DNA of 64,000 nt from Actinomadura opuntiae (GTDB taxonomy: Bacteria; Actinomycetota; Actinomycetes; Streptosporangiales; Streptosporangiaceae). The notes beneath the pieces are model-generated. The model made no database searches, was not told the origin of the DNA, and saw only the letters and a list, made by a program, of their open reading frames with translations. Location of the stretch: positions 124,001 to 188,000 of the forward strand of contig NZ_JASNWF010000021.1 in assembly GCF_030283205.1 (NCBI RefSeq), read 5' to 3'. Of the stretch, positions 53,028-61,440 are shown piece by piece. Made by a program: the position numbers and the translations under genes. Position 1 is the stretch's first letter, and each line of letters starts with the position of its first letter.

Positions 53028-53864
53028 ATGGGTCTGGTCGCCATCGGCGAGTTCGCGCGCATGTCGCGGCTGTCGCCCAAGGCGCTGCGCCTGTACGACG
53101 AACTCGGGCTGCTCGTGCCCGCCCACGTCGACCCGGACACCGGCTACCGCAAGTACGCGACCGCGCAACTCGGGCGCGCGCGAATGGTCGCCGACCTGCG
53201 CCGACTCGGCGTACCGCTGGCGCGGATCAAGGACATCCTGGCCATGGACGCCGGACTGGCCGCCGAGGAGATCCGCGTCCAGTGGGACGGAGCCGAGGCC
53301 GAACACGCCGCCCGCCGGGAACTGGCGCGCCTCCTCGTCGCCCGACTGCACGGAGCGAGGTCCGAGATGTACGAGGTCACCGTCCGCGACATGCCCGCAC
53401 GCAAGCTGCTGAGCGTCGTCCGCCGCGCGCACGAGGACGAGTTGATCCCGCTGGGACGCGAACTGTTCATCCACCGCCTGCGGCGCGGGGGCGTCCCGCG
53501 GCCCGAGGGAATCACCGGAGCGCCGTTCATGATCTACCACGGCGAGGTGAGCGGTGATAGCGACGGTCCCGTCGAGTGGTGCTGGCCCGTCCTCGACGAC
53601 CAGGCCGACGCCATCGCAGCCCGGTTCCCGGACCTCACCCTCCGCACCGAGCCCGCCCACCAGGAAGCGTGTGTCCGGCCGGCGGTCCCCGGACGCTGGG
53701 TCAGCACGACGGAGGCCGAACTCGCCATCCAGGCACTGGCCGACTGGGCCGCACGGCAACAGCGCATGCCCGCCGGAGCGATCCGGCTCGTACTCGCACC
53801 GAACGAGGAGCCCGGCCCGCAGAAGACCGGCCCGCGGAACGAATTCGCCCTTCCGCTGCGCTGA
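53028..53864 (+). CDS. MerR-family regulator with GyrI-like effector domain
   Basis: 278 residues from ATG 53028, with GAGGGAG a few bases upstream. N-terminal MerR winged helix: AIGEFARMSRLSPKALRLYDELGLL then VDPDTGYRKYATAQL. A coiled linker (AEHAARRELARLLVARLH) leads to a C-terminal GyrI/SRPBCC-like effector-binding domain (MYEVTVRDMPARKLLSVVRRA). Such regulators sense small hydrophobic ligands and often control exporters, though none is adjacent. Confidence 0.92.
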   Translation: MGLVAIGEFARMSRLSPKALRLYDELGLLVPAHVDPDTGYRKYATAQLGRARMVADLRRLGVPLARIKDILAMDAGLAAEEIRVQWDGAEAEHAARRELARLLVARLHGARSEMYEVTVRDMPARKLLSVVRRAHEDELIPLGRELFIHRLRRGGVPRPEGITGAPFMIYHGEVSGDSDGPVEWCWPVLDDQADAIAARFPDLTLRTEPAHQEACVRPAVPGRWVSTTEAELAIQALADWAARQQRMPAGAIRLVLAPNEEPGPQKTGPRNEFALPLR

Positions 53865-53938
53865 CCGCCGTGGTGTGCGTACGAGGAATGATGGGTGGGA
53901 AAGCGCTCGGCAATGCGCCAGAAGGGGAGGATGCTCCG

Positions 53939-54304
53939 GTGCCGTCATCACCTCGGATCACTCATGTTTCCTGGGGACGTATGGAGGTCGAAGGACTTCC
54001 ATCTGGCAAGGACTTCAAGCTGTATCCGGGAGGCGGGCGGGAGTGGGATTGGAGAGAGCACGGGACCCGGCACGAGCCGGGCATCCAACCCGCAGACGTC
54101 CAGGAACTCCTCGACCGTGGCTGCGCGGCCGTCGTGCTCAGCCGGGGGATGGAGCTGCGGCTGCACACCATGCCCGAGACGCTTGAGTTGCTACAGGAGC
54201 ATGGTGTCGAGGTCTATGTGGAAGAAACGACCGCGGCCGTGGACACCTACAACAGATTGGTCGAGAAGGCGTCGGTCGGAGGCCTTTTCCACTCGACGTG
54301 TTGA
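53939..54304 (+). CDS. Mth938-like domain protein
   Basis: 121 residues from GTG 53939 with GGGGAGG eight bases upstream. Mth938/AAMDC (DUF498) features: ITHVSWGRMEVEG, YPGGGREWDW, IQPADVQELLDRGCAAVVLSRGMELRL and EVYVEETTAAVDTYNRL as ordered family blocks. Small cytosolic protein of unknown role; the family is widespread. The following 60 bases lead into the first large repeat. Confidence 0.85.
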   Translation: MPSSPRITHVSWGRMEVEGLPSGKDFKLYPGGGREWDWREHGTRHEPGIQPADVQELLDRGCAAVVLSRGMELRLHTMPETLELLQEHGVEVYVEETTAAVDTYNRLVEKASVGGLFHSTC

Positions 54305-54364
54305 CCGGGAGCAGGTCCACGGCTGTTTCGTGTATCGGCGACGGGGTGTTTGGGCAGAGGCGAG

Positions 54365-54550
54365 GGGTTGGCCGTGCGGTGGGGTGGCGCTGGCGTACGG
54401 GGCCGCCCCTCCAAAGTCAAGGGCGCCTTCGGCGTCGCTTAGCGATGGACTTCGTCCACCCTTGACTTTGGAGCCTCTGCGGCCCCTGAGGCAGCGCCAA
54501 AGGGGCAGGCTCCGCCTGCCCCGCCCGGGTCGCGCCACCCCACCGCCCCC
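54365..54550 (+). repeat. 186-bp palindromic repeat, copy A
   Basis: Matches copy B (57672-57857) in inverted orientation at 185 of 186 positions with no gap; the single difference is A versus C at the centre. Each copy is itself palindromic: 15-bp ends GCGGTGGGGTGGCGC (54376-54390) and GCGCCACCCCACCGC (54532-54546), and an inner pair CCAAAGTCAAGGG / CCCTTGACTTTGG around a loop. MITE- or REP-like; no coding capacity. It marks one edge of the variable segment. Confidence 0.95.
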
Positions 54551-55014
54551 GAACCAGAGAACCAAGAGGCAGAGACGGAGAAGAAGACGAGTTCCCGCGT
54601 GTATGGGGCGCTGGCCTCACGCCGATGGTGCAGTGCGGGATCGCCCCACTTTCTGCGTTCAGGAGAGACCAAGCCACTTGATGGGCGTGCCGCTCCTGCG
54701 GCCCACGTCGTCCTGGGGCGCATCAGCGTGTTTCCTATTTCGGGCCGGGGCGTCTTGGCAGCTGGTCCGATCGGGTCCGCCAACGGTTCCTCGTGCTGAC
54801 CGGGCCCACCTGTGTAGACGCTGGATCGGCTGCACCATCGCGGTCGGCGCCCCCCAGTCCCGTAACCGCAAGAGGCAGGGCAGCCGCGGTGAACGCCCGC
54901 CGGTGTAGTGCGCCAATCGGGCGGCAGCGCGCCGACGGGTGCGGCATCAATGGGCTCATACGACACCGTGCCATGGCGGCCCGGTATGAGGGCCTCCTCT
55001 GCATCGCCGTCATC
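54551..55014. other. Non-coding filler inside the repeat-bounded segment
   Basis: About 460 bases between repeat A and the menB relic. Frames are short and compositionally unlike neighbouring genes (more mixed GC3). No family resemblance was found. It may be decayed DNA that was brought in together with the menB fragment. Confidence 0.45.
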
Positions 55015-55140
55015 GGCGTTCACCGTCCCCATCCGGTGTGCGGCCTCGGCGTCGTAGGTGTCGCCGAGGAAGAAGATCTCGCGCGCGAGCTTCTGCCCGA
55101 CCTGCCGCGCCAAGGCACGCCGACCCGAACCCGCCTTCAC
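55015..55140 (-). pseudogene. menB relic (1,4-dihydroxy-2-naphthoyl-CoA synthase fragment)
   Basis: Forty-two codons read ALARQVGQKLAREIFFLG, DTYDAEAAHRMGTVNA. This is the diagnostic central strip of MenB, an enzyme of menaquinone synthesis that is normally about 280-300 residues. Before and after it the homology stops abruptly, with no start or catalytic residues. So only a fragment remains, inside the 186-bp repeat-bounded segment. A working menB is expected elsewhere in the genome. Confidence 0.75.
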
Positions 55141-55263
55141 AACTGCCTGACCTGCTTTTAGTACGGCCTAGTGGAACTGCCTCAGGGGCAGTGCGCCGGT
55201 GTCGTTGGTGAAGGGGGATGGAGTCTGGGGCGGAGCAGTGCAGGCCGGGGTGATGTGGGCATG

Positions 55264-55302
55264 CCGGTTCGCCCGAGATCCCGGAGAATTCGGGCGAACC
55301 GG
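55264..55302 (-). terminator. Hairpin terminator of the DUF222/HNH gene
   Basis: A perfect 13-bp stem: CCGGTTCGCCCGA at 55264-55276 and TCGGGCGAACCGG at 55290-55302, with a 13-base loop. On the minus strand it starts 17 bases after the HNH stop. No T tract. Confidence 0.7.
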
Positions 55303-55319
55303 TGGCGTGGTGGGGTGGG

Positions 55320-56609
55320 TTATGCGGCCCAGTTGATGGTGCTGTCGGGTGGGCCGAGCGTGCCCGGCGGGCCGTTCCCGGTCCGGGTTCTTCGGGCGTC
55401 GGATGGTGGCAGCAGCCGGTACACGTACCGCCCGTCGGGGTCTTTGCTGATGCCGATCTGGCGTGGGCTGCTGTGTTTGAAGCGGTTGTGCCATCCGCAG
55501 GTGAGGGTGAGCTGGTCGATGTCGGTGGGTGAGTTTCCCAGGGCCCAGCCGTGGACGTGGTCGACCTCGCACAACGTCCCCGGAATCTCGCACTCCCGCA
55601 CCGCGCACGTCGGGTAAAGGGTTTCCAGGACCCGGCGTTGGGCGGGGCTGGCGAACCGCTCCCGATATCCCAGGTACAGGGGGTTGTGGCCGCGTCCCAG
55701 GATCAGGGGTGAGACTCCGGCTGACAGGGCGATGCGGCGCACCTGCTCGGCCGGGATGGGCGTCCCGTCGATGAGGTGGCCCGGGGCGTTGCCGCCGGTG
55801 AGGGTCTCCAGGTCGCAGATGACGGTGACCTTGGTGGCCTTGTGTCCGCCCGACAGCACACTCGACAGCGCCGCCGCGGTGCGTTCGGCGACGTCGCGGT
55901 GGTCGTCGGGTCCGGCCGGCTTCGCAAGCGGAGCCAGCGTGCCGTCCCAGATGGCGGCGTCTTCGGCGTTCAGCCAGCCCTTGATGTACCGGCCGCCGTC
56001 CAGGGAGCCGGTGCTGGTGATCCAGGACTTGGCGTAGCCGCGCTTGGCGTCCTCGGGTTCGTGTTCGGTGTCGTCGCGTTCGGCGATGACGTCGCGGATC
56101 CGGTGGCCGAACACCGCGATCTTCCCCGGAGAGAACCCCTGGCCGACCATCTCCAGCAGCTTGTTCTCGGCCTTGGCGCAGTCGGTGTCATCCAGCCGCG
56201 CCACCGAGTCGGCGACCGTGGCGGCATAGCCGTAGGACAGCTCTCCGGCCGCCAGTTGCTCGGTCACCTGCGGCAGGCGGTGGCGTTGCCGCGCCAGTGT
56301 GAGGCGTTCTTTGGCGCGGTTCTCGCGCATGCCCAGCCTCGACCGCAGCCACGCCCGCGTGGAGGGGAATCCCCACCTCTGCTGCTCTCCGGTGGCGTCG
56401 ACGCGGCCGATGAAACCGGCCAGGGCGCTTTCCTGCTTATCGCAGGCGGCGGCCAGGTCTTCGGTGAGTTCAAGGCACGCGGCCGCCGATTCAGGGGCCT
56501 CTCGCTGGGCGAGTTCAGTGGCGATCATTGAGAGCGCGTTCACCAATTCCATGGTGGACGCGCCCGCAAGGTCGACCGTCACTGACTGCATACCTAAAGT
56601 GTACCCCAA
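55320..56609 (-). CDS. DUF222 protein with C-terminal HNH endonuclease domain
   Basis: 429 residues from ATG 56609; a second ATG six codons later is equally possible. N-terminal DUF222 (13E12 repeat-type) helices: STRAWLRSRLGMRENRAKERLTLAR-like spacing and ELSYGYAATVADSVARL. C-terminal HNH: CAVRECEIPGTLCEVDHVH, then LTCGWHNRFKH, with both Cys pairs and the catalytic His-His present. Such genes are multi-copy in actinobacteria and often sit in mobile or repeated DNA; their target is unknown. An insertion sequence lies 69 bases upstream of its start, probably in or near its promoter. Confidence 0.9.
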   Translation of the reverse strand: MGYTLGMQSVTVDLAGASTMELVNALSMIATELAQREAPESAAACLELTEDLAAACDKQESALAGFIGRVDATGEQQRWGFPSTRAWLRSRLGMRENRAKERLTLARQRHRLPQVTEQLAAGELSYGYAATVADSVARLDDTDCAKAENKLLEMVGQGFSPGKIAVFGHRIRDVIAERDDTEHEPEDAKRGYAKSWITSTGSLDGGRYIKGWLNAEDAAIWDGTLAPLAKPAGPDDHRDVAERTAAALSSVLSGGHKATKVTVICDLETLTGGNAPGHLIDGTPIPAEQVRRIALSAGVSPLILGRGHNPLYLGYRERFASPAQRRVLETLYPTCAVRECEIPGTLCEVDHVHGWALGNSPTDIDQLTLTCGWHNRFKHSSPRQIGISKDPDGRYVYRLLPPSDARRTRTGNGPPGTLGPPDSTINWAA

Positions 56610-56677
56610 GTGACCGACAATTGCGCACTGAGAAGAGGGCTTCTTCTTTGCTGATCAGTGGAAAGATATTGCTCAGT

Positions 56678-57592
56678 GAGCCTTTTTCAACGTGATGTGG
56701 TCTCGCGGAGTTGCAGGGTGTGGATGGCTTTGGCGATACGACCGGCGCGATGGGGGCAGCAGCGCAGCTTCCGCAGGATTCGCCATGATTTGAGCTGGGC
56801 GTTCGCTCGTTCACCGGGCCCGCGCAGCTTGGCGGGTGCACGGTTCGCCTCCTTCTGCGCTTCGGGCTTGTCGCGTCCCTTGTAGGGCGTGAGGACGTGC
56901 GCGCCGGCGCCCTGATACGCCTTGTCGGCCAGCACGACCAGTCCGGTGGCCGCCAGCGCCCGGATGACGCCCCAGATCCGGGCGGCCGCCAGGTCGTGGA
57001 CCGAGCCGCGCAGCGGTCCCGACACCCACAGCAGAGCACCGTCTGGAGCGGCAATCACCTGGAGGTTCATGCCATGGCAGCGGTGTTTGCCCGAGTAGTA
57101 CGGCCGGTCGGCGGTGACCCGGTCGATCGCGATCAAAGTGCCGTCCAGGACCAGATACGGCAGTCCGTCCCTGGCCGCTTTGGCCAGGGCGGCACCGAGT
57201 TTGGGCGACCGGGCGGCCAGCGCGTCGACGGTCTCGTTGACATAGCGCCACGCAGTGCTGGTGGAGACGGTGAAGCCCGCACCCAGTTCGGCGAAGGTCT
57301 CGCCTTTCCGCAAGTGGACCAGGGTCATCAACGCCTGCAGGCCGGGTGGCAGCGACCGGCCCTTGCTGCCGATCTTCTTGCGGTGCCCGCGGACGACACC
57401 GGTGGCGTAGGTCAGAGTCTGGCGCAACAACGGCAGCGAAGCACGATACAAAAGCATGCGGAGCCTCTGGTGCGGACGAGGGATTGTGAGAGATCAACCG
57501 TCCTACCAGGGGCTCCTTGACGTTCCGGGGCAGCCACACCGACCGCGACCATCATGTGATCAGCGGACCCACACGGCTGCTGAAAAAGGCTC
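56678..57592 (-). mobile_element. IS5-family (ISL2-group-like) insertion sequence, 915 bp
   Basis: 12-bp terminal inverted repeats GAGCCTTTTTCA (56678-56689) and TGAAAAAGGCTC (57581-57592). Flanking trinucleotides AGT at 56675-56677 and 57593-57595 look like a 3-bp target duplication of the ANT type known for the ISL2 group. One transposase gene fills most of the element. The intact ends, matching duplication and full-length gene suggest a recent insertion. Confidence 0.9.
56687..57457 (-). CDS. IS5-family transposase (DDE_Tnp_4 type)
   Basis: 256 residues from ATG 57457. N-terminal HTH_Tnp_4-like part (TFAELGAGFTVSTSTAWRYVNE). DDE_4 catalytic domain: YLVLDGTLIAIDRV (first Asp), ADKAYQGAG (second Asp), and a late ERANAQLKSWRIL (Glu). 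The stop codon TGA lies inside the left terminal inverted repeat, as in compact IS elements. The full length and lack of frameshift suggest it is active. Confidence 0.92.
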   Translation of the reverse strand: MLLYRASLPLLRQTLTYATGVVRGHRKKIGSKGRSLPPGLQALMTLVHLRKGETFAELGAGFTVSTSTAWRYVNETVDALAARSPKLGAALAKAARDGLPYLVLDGTLIAIDRVTADRPYYSGKHRCHGMNLQVIAAPDGALLWVSGPLRGSVHDLAAARIWGVIRALAATGLVVLADKAYQGAGAHVLTPYKGRDKPEAQKEANRAPAKLRGPGERANAQLKSWRILRKLRCCPHRAGRIAKAIHTLQLRETTSR

Positions 57593-57671
57593 AGTGCACC
57601 CCGGCTTCCTCTGCCTTTACCTGGTCGGTGAATTGTTCCTTTGGGGTGGTTTGTTGAGCACGCGTACGGGT

Positions 57672-57857
57672 GGGGGCGGTGGGGTGGCGCGACCCGGGCG
57701 GGGCAGGCGGAGCCTGCCCCTTTGGCGCTGCCTCAGGGGCCGCAGAGGCTCCAAAGTCAAGGGTGGACGAAGTCCATCGCGAAGCGACGCCGAAGGCGCC
57801 CTTGACTTTGGAGGGGCGGCCCCGTACGCCAGCGCCACCCCACCGCACGGCCAACCC
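57672..57857 (-). repeat. 186-bp palindromic repeat, copy B
   Basis: Inverted partner of copy A (54365-54550). Outside the two copies the sequences diverge at once: base 57671 and base 54551 do not correspond, nor do 57858 and 54364. The 3121-bp interval between copies holds the menB relic, HNH gene and IS element. Confidence 0.95.
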
Positions 57858-57945
57858 AACACCCCTGCCCCAAACACCCTTAATCGAATATCGCGAAAAT
57901 CGGCCTTCGATAACACCTGAAGAAGTAAACGCCAACCGTCAGCGC

Positions 57946-58530
57946 TCAGCGAAAAGCATGCGAGCTGAACGACGTGCCGTCCACCACCAAATCCGCCCGT
58001 AACCTCGTCCCGTCCGAGGTGAACAGTTCGGACTCGCGGGCGGACCAGCGGTCCCAGGCGTCGGCGTATTCGGGTCCGTCGCGGTCGAGGGCTCGGGCCC
58101 GGCGCAGTTCGCGTGGGGCGTCTATCCAGATGCGGTAGGCGGCGGGTGACTTCGCCCAGGAGGAGCCGACGCCCTCGATGATGAGCACCGGCGGGGGCGG
58201 GATCTCCTCCGGCGGGCCGTACCGGTCGTGGTGCCAGTCGTAGCGGCGCAGCAGCGCGGGGCGTCCGGCGCAGAGCGGGTCGAGGACGGTGCGGCGGAGC
58301 GGGTCCCACCAGGTGAGCGGGTCGGCGTCCCAGGGGACGCGGAAGTCGTCGGAGCGGACCACCGGCGCGCCGACCAGGACGGCCGCGAGGCGGTCGGCGA
58401 AGGTCGACTTGCCGGCGCCGCTCGGGCCGTCGATCGCGACGAGGCGCGCGGGGCCGCAGGACGGGGGCAGCGCGAGCAGCCGCGCGGCGAGCGCGGGGTA
58501 GGTCCGGAGCGGCGGCGGCACGGACGGCAT
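57946..58530 (-). CDS. P-loop uridine kinase-like protein
   Basis: 194 residues from ATG 58530. Walker A GPSGAGKSTFADRL, then VVRSDDFRVPWDADPLTWWDP, IIEGVGSSW (Walker B-like) and RELRRARALDRDG. This resembles actinobacterial uridine kinases / AAA small kinases; nucleoside phosphorylation would fit the neighbourhood, but the substrate is not proven. It is divergent from the CoA-transferase gene. Confidence 0.82.
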   Translation of the reverse strand: MPSVPPPLRTYPALAARLLALPPSCGPARLVAIDGPSGAGKSTFADRLAAVLVGAPVVRSDDFRVPWDADPLTWWDPLRRTVLDPLCAGRPALLRRYDWHHDRYGPPEEIPPPPVLIIEGVGSSWAKSPAAYRIWIDAPRELRRARALDRDGPEYADAWDRWSARESELFTSDGTRLRADLVVDGTSFSSHAFR

Positions 58531-58565
58531 ACTTCCAGGTGCCCGCCCCCCGAAGGAGGACGTCC

Positions 58566-59744
58566 TTGCCCGGACCGCTCGAAGGCGTCGTGATCGTCGA
58601 CCTCAGCCGCGTCGTCGCCGGACCGCAGGCCACGATGGCGCTCGCCGACCTCGGCGCGCGGGTGATCAAGGTGGAGCAGCCGGGGACGGGCGACGAGACG
58701 CGCGGCTGGGGGCCGCCGTTCGTGGGCGGGGACCAGGTCAGCACCTACTACCTGTCGATCAACCGGAACAAGGAGTCGATCACCCTTGATCTGAAGTCCG
58801 GCGAGGGGAAGGGCACGCTGGAGCGGCTGGTGCGGCACGCCGACGTGCTGGTCGAGAACTTCCGGACCGGGGTGCTGGACCGGCTCGGCTTCCCGGTGGC
58901 GCGGCTGCACGCGCTGAACCCGCGGCTGATCGTGCTGTCGATCACGGGGTTCGGGCACGACGGGCCGGAGGGCGGACGCCCCGGATACGACGCGATCATG
59001 CAGGGCGAGGCCGGGATCATGAGCGTGACCGGGCCGCCGGGAACGCCGAGCAAGGTGGGGCTCTCGATCGCCGACATCCTCGCGGCGGGCAACGCGACGT
59101 CCGGGGTGCTGGCGGCGCTGTACGAGCGGACGCGGACGGGCCGCGGCGCGGTCGTCCGGACGTCGCTGCTGGCGTCGGTGGTCGGCGCGCACATGTACCA
59201 GGGGACGCGCTGGACCGTCGCCGGTGAGGTGCCCGAGTCGGTCGGCAACGACCACCCGACGATCGCGCCGTACGGGACGTTCCGCTGCAAGGACGGGCAG
59301 ATCCAGATCGGTGTCGCGAACCAGAACCTGTGGCGCCGGTTCGCACCGCTCGTCGGGCTCGACGCGGACGACCCGCGGTACGTCACGATCCCGGACCGTT
59401 CCGCGAACCGCGCGGCGCTGACGGCCGACATCGAGCGCGTCCTGGCGGAGGACACCCGGGAGGCGTGGCTGGAGCGGCTGAGCGGCGCCGGGGTGCCGGC
59501 GGGGTCGATCCGGTCGATCGACGAGGTGTACACCTGGGAGCAGACCCGCTCGCAGGGCCTGGTGATCGAGGTCGACCATCCGACCCTGGGCCCGATCGAG
59601 CTGCCCGGTCCGCCGCTGCGGTTCGACGGCGCCGAGCCGCGCGCGCACACCGCGCCGCCGTTGCTCGGCGAGCACACCGGCGCGGTCCTGGCCTGGCTGG
59701 ACGAGATGGACGCAAACGACGAGGAGCAGGGGAGAGGCCAGTGA
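58566..59744 (+). CDS. CaiB/BaiF class III CoA-transferase
   Basis: 392 residues from TTG 58566, chosen because AAGGAGGA (58552-58559) sits six bases upstream; a GTG at 58539 has no such site. Class III features: LEGVVIVDLSRVVAGPQATM, ARVIKVEQPGTGDETRGWGPP, GYDAIMQGEAGIMSVTG (active-site Asp) and VVRTSLLAS. It moves CoA between carboxylic acids. Its TGA overlaps the GTG of the acyl-CoA synthetase, so the two work together, possibly on a dicarboxylate such as malonate. Confidence 0.9.
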   Translation: MPGPLEGVVIVDLSRVVAGPQATMALADLGARVIKVEQPGTGDETRGWGPPFVGGDQVSTYYLSINRNKESITLDLKSGEGKGTLERLVRHADVLVENFRTGVLDRLGFPVARLHALNPRLIVLSITGFGHDGPEGGRPGYDAIMQGEAGIMSVTGPPGTPSKVGLSIADILAAGNATSGVLAALYERTRTGRGAVVRTSLLASVVGAHMYQGTRWTVAGEVPESVGNDHPTIAPYGTFRCKDGQIQIGVANQNLWRRFAPLVGLDADDPRYVTIPDRSANRAALTADIERVLAEDTREAWLERLSGAGVPAGSIRSIDEVYTWEQTRSQGLVIEVDHPTLGPIELPGPPLRFDGAEPRAHTAPPLLGEHTGAVLAWLDEMDANDEEQGRGQ

Positions 59745-61165
59745 GGGATCTGCTCGGCGAGGCCGTCGAGGCCGTCGAGTCCGGCGGCCCGCTGCGGATC
59801 GCCGGACGCGAGCTGCCGCGCGACGAATTGCTCGCCCGCGCGTCCGCCGTCGCGGCGGAGATCGGCGGCGCGGGCGCGGTCGCGGTGCATGCCACGGCAA
59901 GCGTGGAGACGGTGGTCGCGGTCGTCGGCGGGATCATGGCGGGCGTTCCGGTGGTGCCGCTGCCGCCCGATTCCGGTCCCGACGAGCGCGCCCACATCCT
60001 GACCGACTCCGGCGCGGCACTGCTGCTGGCGCCCGCCGACGCCGACGCGGGCGACGACGGGCCGCCCCGGGTCCTGGTCGACGAACTGCCCCAGTCCGGT
60101 GGCGCGGACCCGGCCGAGCCCGGCCCCGACGCGACCGCGCTGATCCTCTACACGAGCGGGACGACCGGCGCCCCGAAGGGCGTGATGATCTCGCGGGCCG
60201 CGATCGCCGCCGGTCTCGACTCCCTGGCCGAGGCATGGGAATGGACCCCGGACGACGTGCTGGTGCACGGGCTGCCGCTGTTCCACGTGCACGGCCTCGT
60301 GCTCGGCGTCCTCGGGCCGCTGCGGGTCGGGTCGCGGCTCGTCCACACCGGGCGGCCGAAACCGGAGGCGTACGCGGAGGCGGCGGGCAAGGACGGCGGG
60401 AGCCTGTTCTTCGGCGTCCCCACGGTGTGGTCGCGGCTGGCGGCCGACCCGGCGTCCGCCGAGGCGATGCGGGCCGCGCGGCTGCTGGTGTCCGGGAGCG
60501 CGCCGCTCCCCGTGCCCGCCTTCGAGCGGCTGGAGGCGCTCACCGGGCACCGGCCGGTGGAGCGCTACGGCATGACCGAGACGCTGATCACGCTCAGCGC
60601 GCGCGCCGGCGGCGAACGCCGCCCCGGCTACGTCGGCCTCCCGCTGCCCGGCGTCGAGACGCGGCTGGTCGCCGAGAACGGCGACCCCGTCCCGGCCGAC
60701 GGGGAGACGCCCGGCGAGCTGCTCGTCCGCGCGCGGCATCCGTTCAAGGGCTACCTCAACCGCCCGGAGGCGACCGCGAAGTCGTTCACGCCGGACGGCT
60801 GGTTCCGCACCGGCGACATCGCGACGATCGGTCCGGACGGCTGGCACCGCATCGTCGGCCGCGCGTCCACCGACCTGATCAAGAGCGGCGGCTACCGGAT
60901 CGGCGCGGGCGAGGTCGAGAACGCGCTGCTCGCGCACCCGGCGGTGAAGGAGGCCGCCGTCGCCGGCACGCCGCACGACGATCTCGGCGAGCAGGTCACC
61001 GCCTACGTCGTGGCGGACGGGGTGACCGAGGGCCAGCTGATCGACTTCGTCGCCGGGCGCCTGTCGGTGCACAAGCGGCCCCGCGTCGTCCACCTGGTCG
61101 GCGCGCTGCCCCGCAACGCGATGGGCAAGATCGTCAAGACGCGCCTGACCGAGCTCGCGCCCTAG
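59741..61165 (+). CDS. Malonyl-CoA synthetase (MatB)-like acyl-CoA ligase
   Basis: 474 residues from GTG 59741. Adenylate-forming fold: YTSGTTGAPKGVMISR (AMP loop), LPLFHVHGLVLGVLGPL, FFGVPTVWSRLAA, RYGMTETLITLSAR, TGDIATIGPDGW, GRASTDLIKSGGYRIGAGEVENALL and the catalytic Lys in NAMGKIVK. These blocks closely match Streptomyces MatB, a malonyl/methylmalonyl-CoA ligase of the same length. Malonate is an end product of oxidative pyrimidine degradation, which would tie it to the codA gene downstream. Confidence 0.85.
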   Translation: MRDLLGEAVEAVESGGPLRIAGRELPRDELLARASAVAAEIGGAGAVAVHATASVETVVAVVGGIMAGVPVVPLPPDSGPDERAHILTDSGAALLLAPADADAGDDGPPRVLVDELPQSGGADPAEPGPDATALILYTSGTTGAPKGVMISRAAIAAGLDSLAEAWEWTPDDVLVHGLPLFHVHGLVLGVLGPLRVGSRLVHTGRPKPEAYAEAAGKDGGSLFFGVPTVWSRLAADPASAEAMRAARLLVSGSAPLPVPAFERLEALTGHRPVERYGMTETLITLSARAGGERRPGYVGLPLPGVETRLVAENGDPVPADGETPGELLVRARHPFKGYLNRPEATAKSFTPDGWFRTGDIATIGPDGWHRIVGRASTDLIKSGGYRIGAGEVENALLAHPAVKEAAVAGTPHDDLGEQVTAYVVADGVTEGQLIDFVAGRLSVHKRPRVVHLVGALPRNAMGKIVKTRLTELAP

Positions 61166-61236
61166 CTCGCGCCCTAGCCCGCGCCCGCCGCACCGGGTGG
61201 TGGACCATTCCGGCCTGACCAGTAAGGTCGTCGCTT

Positions 61237-61440
61237 GTGTCCAGTTCACCGGCCGCCGCGCACTCCCTCGATCCCGTCCCGCACGAGGCCCGCGAGTCGA
61301 CCGCGGCGCACCAGTTCTGGAGCTGGTCGGGCGCCGACATCGCGCTGATCAACTGGGTGCTCGGCGCGCTCGTCGCCGGCGGCCTGTACTTCGCTCTGTC
61401 GGCCCGGCGCGGTCGGGCGTCGGAAGGGAGCCCCGCGTGA
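61237..61440 (+). pseudogene. Collapsed NCS1 (CodB-like) permease relic
   Basis: A 67-residue open frame from GTG 61237. The first half (SLDPVPHEARESTAAHQFW, then NWVLGAL) matches the N-terminus and first membrane helix of NCS1 cytosine/purine permeases. The end (GALVAGGLYFALSARRG) resembles the last helix and tail of the same family. About 400 residues between are absent, in frame. The stop overlaps the codA ATG (TGATG), preserving coupling. So it looks like a codB gene reduced by one internal deletion. Confidence 0.7.

Noticed and set aside
52464..53951. A 495-codon minus-strand frame antisense to the MerR gene, with an HTH-like string GVGPSTVAKFL near its end
   Set aside because: It covers the complete MerR reading frame on the other strand, and its composition is that of a shadow. 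The HTH-like string alone is not enough for a recombinase call.
54599..54799. Short plus-strand frame after repeat A
   Set aside because: No ribosome site, no family resemblance and mixed codon use; treated as non-coding filler.
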